Shown in pieces: positions 5,209 to 5,534 of a stretch of 5,534 bases of DNA. The stretch covers positions 1 through 5,534 of the forward strand of contig JAEWEI010000123.1 in the NCBI GenBank assembly GCA_023389545.1, given 5' to 3'. The position numbers were made by a program, and so were the translations under genes. Positions within the stretch are counted from its first letter, which is position 1. The number at the start of each line of letters is the position of its first letter. The notes beneath the pieces are model-generated. The model ran no database searches. It was not told where the DNA came from and saw only the letters and a list, made by a program, of their open reading frames with translations. Source of the DNA: Actinomycetes bacterium (GTDB taxonomy: Bacteria > Actinomycetota > Actinomycetes > Actinomycetales > Cellulomonadaceae).

Positions 5209-5534
5209 TCACTCCCCGACGCCCGGCTGCCCGCTCGGCGGCACCGGCAGGGCCTCGCCCGCGAGGAGCTTCTCCCCCGCCGCCACCTTGGCCTCATAGA
5301 CGTCCTCCGAGCTCCACAGCGCGGCGAGCGCCTCGGCGTCCTCGAAGGTGTAGCCGGCATCCCAGAAGGCTGTCGTGGCCGTGATCGCCGGGTCCTCGAC
5401 CTCGGGAGTCGGGGCGCCCAGCTCCGCCTGCTTGCCGTCCAGGATCAGCTGGCCCGCCCGGGCCTTGACCTCGAACGTGTCCTCGAGCTGCCACAGGTCG
5501 CCGAGCCTGGCGAGGTCCGTCGTGGAGTAGCCCG
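5209..5534 (-). CDS. Repeat protein, C-terminal part (5' end beyond window), same ~60-residue repeat as the membrane protein
   Basis: Unrecognised protein; the last 107 residues are visible and contain two repeat copies. The first begins at the window edge (GYSTTD, then LW, E-V-K, G-Q-L-I-L-D-G-K). The second follows about 59 residues later (AGYTFEDAEALAALW, then E-A-K and GEKLLAGEALPVPP). The chain ends shortly after with GQPGVGE and a TGA stop. The second copy is nearly the same as the last repeat of the protein encoded at 2680-3444, which has a membrane segment before its repeats. By analogy this one may also be membrane-anchored or exported, but its N-terminus lies outside the window. The frame is open from the edge to the stop with normal high-GC codon use. 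It sits 59 bp upstream of the amidoligase on the same strand, so it is probably the previous gene of the same operon. Confidence 0.85.
   Translation of the reverse strand, partial: GYSTTDLARLGDLWQLEDTFEVKARAGQLILDGKQAELGAPTPEVEDPAITATTAFWDAGYTFEDAEALAALWSSEDVYEAKVAAGEKLLAGEALPVPPSGQPGVGE
5241..5370 (-). repeat. Direct DNA repeat, copy B (3' end of the partial repeat-protein gene)
   Basis: Partner of the repeat at 2721-2850, same orientation; the 21-base exact match lies at 5314-5334. The two copies bracket the amidoligase and sigma genes. Confidence 0.85.

Noticed and set aside
3504..5384. Long plus-strand open frame of 626 codons antisense to the amidoligase and sigma genes
   Set aside because: Low-complexity Arg/Ser/Pro-rich product with no domain; it mirrors conserved-motif genes on the other strand, as is common at this GC content.
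1..5534. CRISPR array, tRNA/rRNA genes, insertion sequence ends, attachment sites
   Set aside because: No regularly spaced short repeats, no tRNA-like cloverleaf, no transposase or integrase motifs seen on either strand.

Overview
The window is very GC-rich, with strong third-position G/C bias, GTG and TTG starts and tight 4-bp gene overlaps. It encodes a SigE-family ECF sigma factor and a YwiC-like membrane protein. Together these point to a high-GC actinobacterium, probably Micrococcales and perhaps Cellulomonas-like; the genus is an inference. The sequence looks chromosomal. I saw no tRNA, rRNA, CRISPR array, transposase or integrase.

Left part (1-1740, all minus strand). The first 988 bases hold the N-terminal part of an ABC-F ATPase that runs off the left edge. 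About 120 bp precede it and contain a possible promoter, a three-codon Met-Arg-Leu upstream ORF that could be leaderless, and a strong GC hairpin just before the ribosome binding site. This layout would fit antibiotic-responsive control. Upstream of that is a complete toxin-antitoxin pair: a ribbon-helix-helix antitoxin followed by a Doc-type toxin, sharing a 4-bp GTGA overlap. A 28-bp dyad lies directly before the antitoxin and is its likely autoregulatory operator.

Middle (1741-2679). One plus-strand gene encodes a YwiC-like polytopic membrane protein preceded by a strong AGGAGG. It converges on the operon to its right across a 78-bp gap that contains small hairpins.

Right part (2680-5534, all minus strand). 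This is the most unusual region. In transcription order it contains a partial gene for a repeat protein (entering from the right edge), an amidoligase of the glutamine-synthetase/GCS-like fold, an ECF sigma factor, and a predicted single-pass membrane protein. Amidoligase to sigma factor and sigma factor to membrane protein are both joined by ATGA stop/start overlaps, so these three are very probably co-translated. The first and last genes share a repeat of about 60 residues that I do not recognise (G-Y-x3-D, an invariant W, then E-x-K and G-[EQ]). There are at least four copies, and the last repeats are still about 76% identical at DNA level. I infer a self-contained module in which the membrane protein may control or sense for the sigma factor and the amidoligase may modify a peptide or protein substrate. 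That functional link is a hypothesis from gene order.
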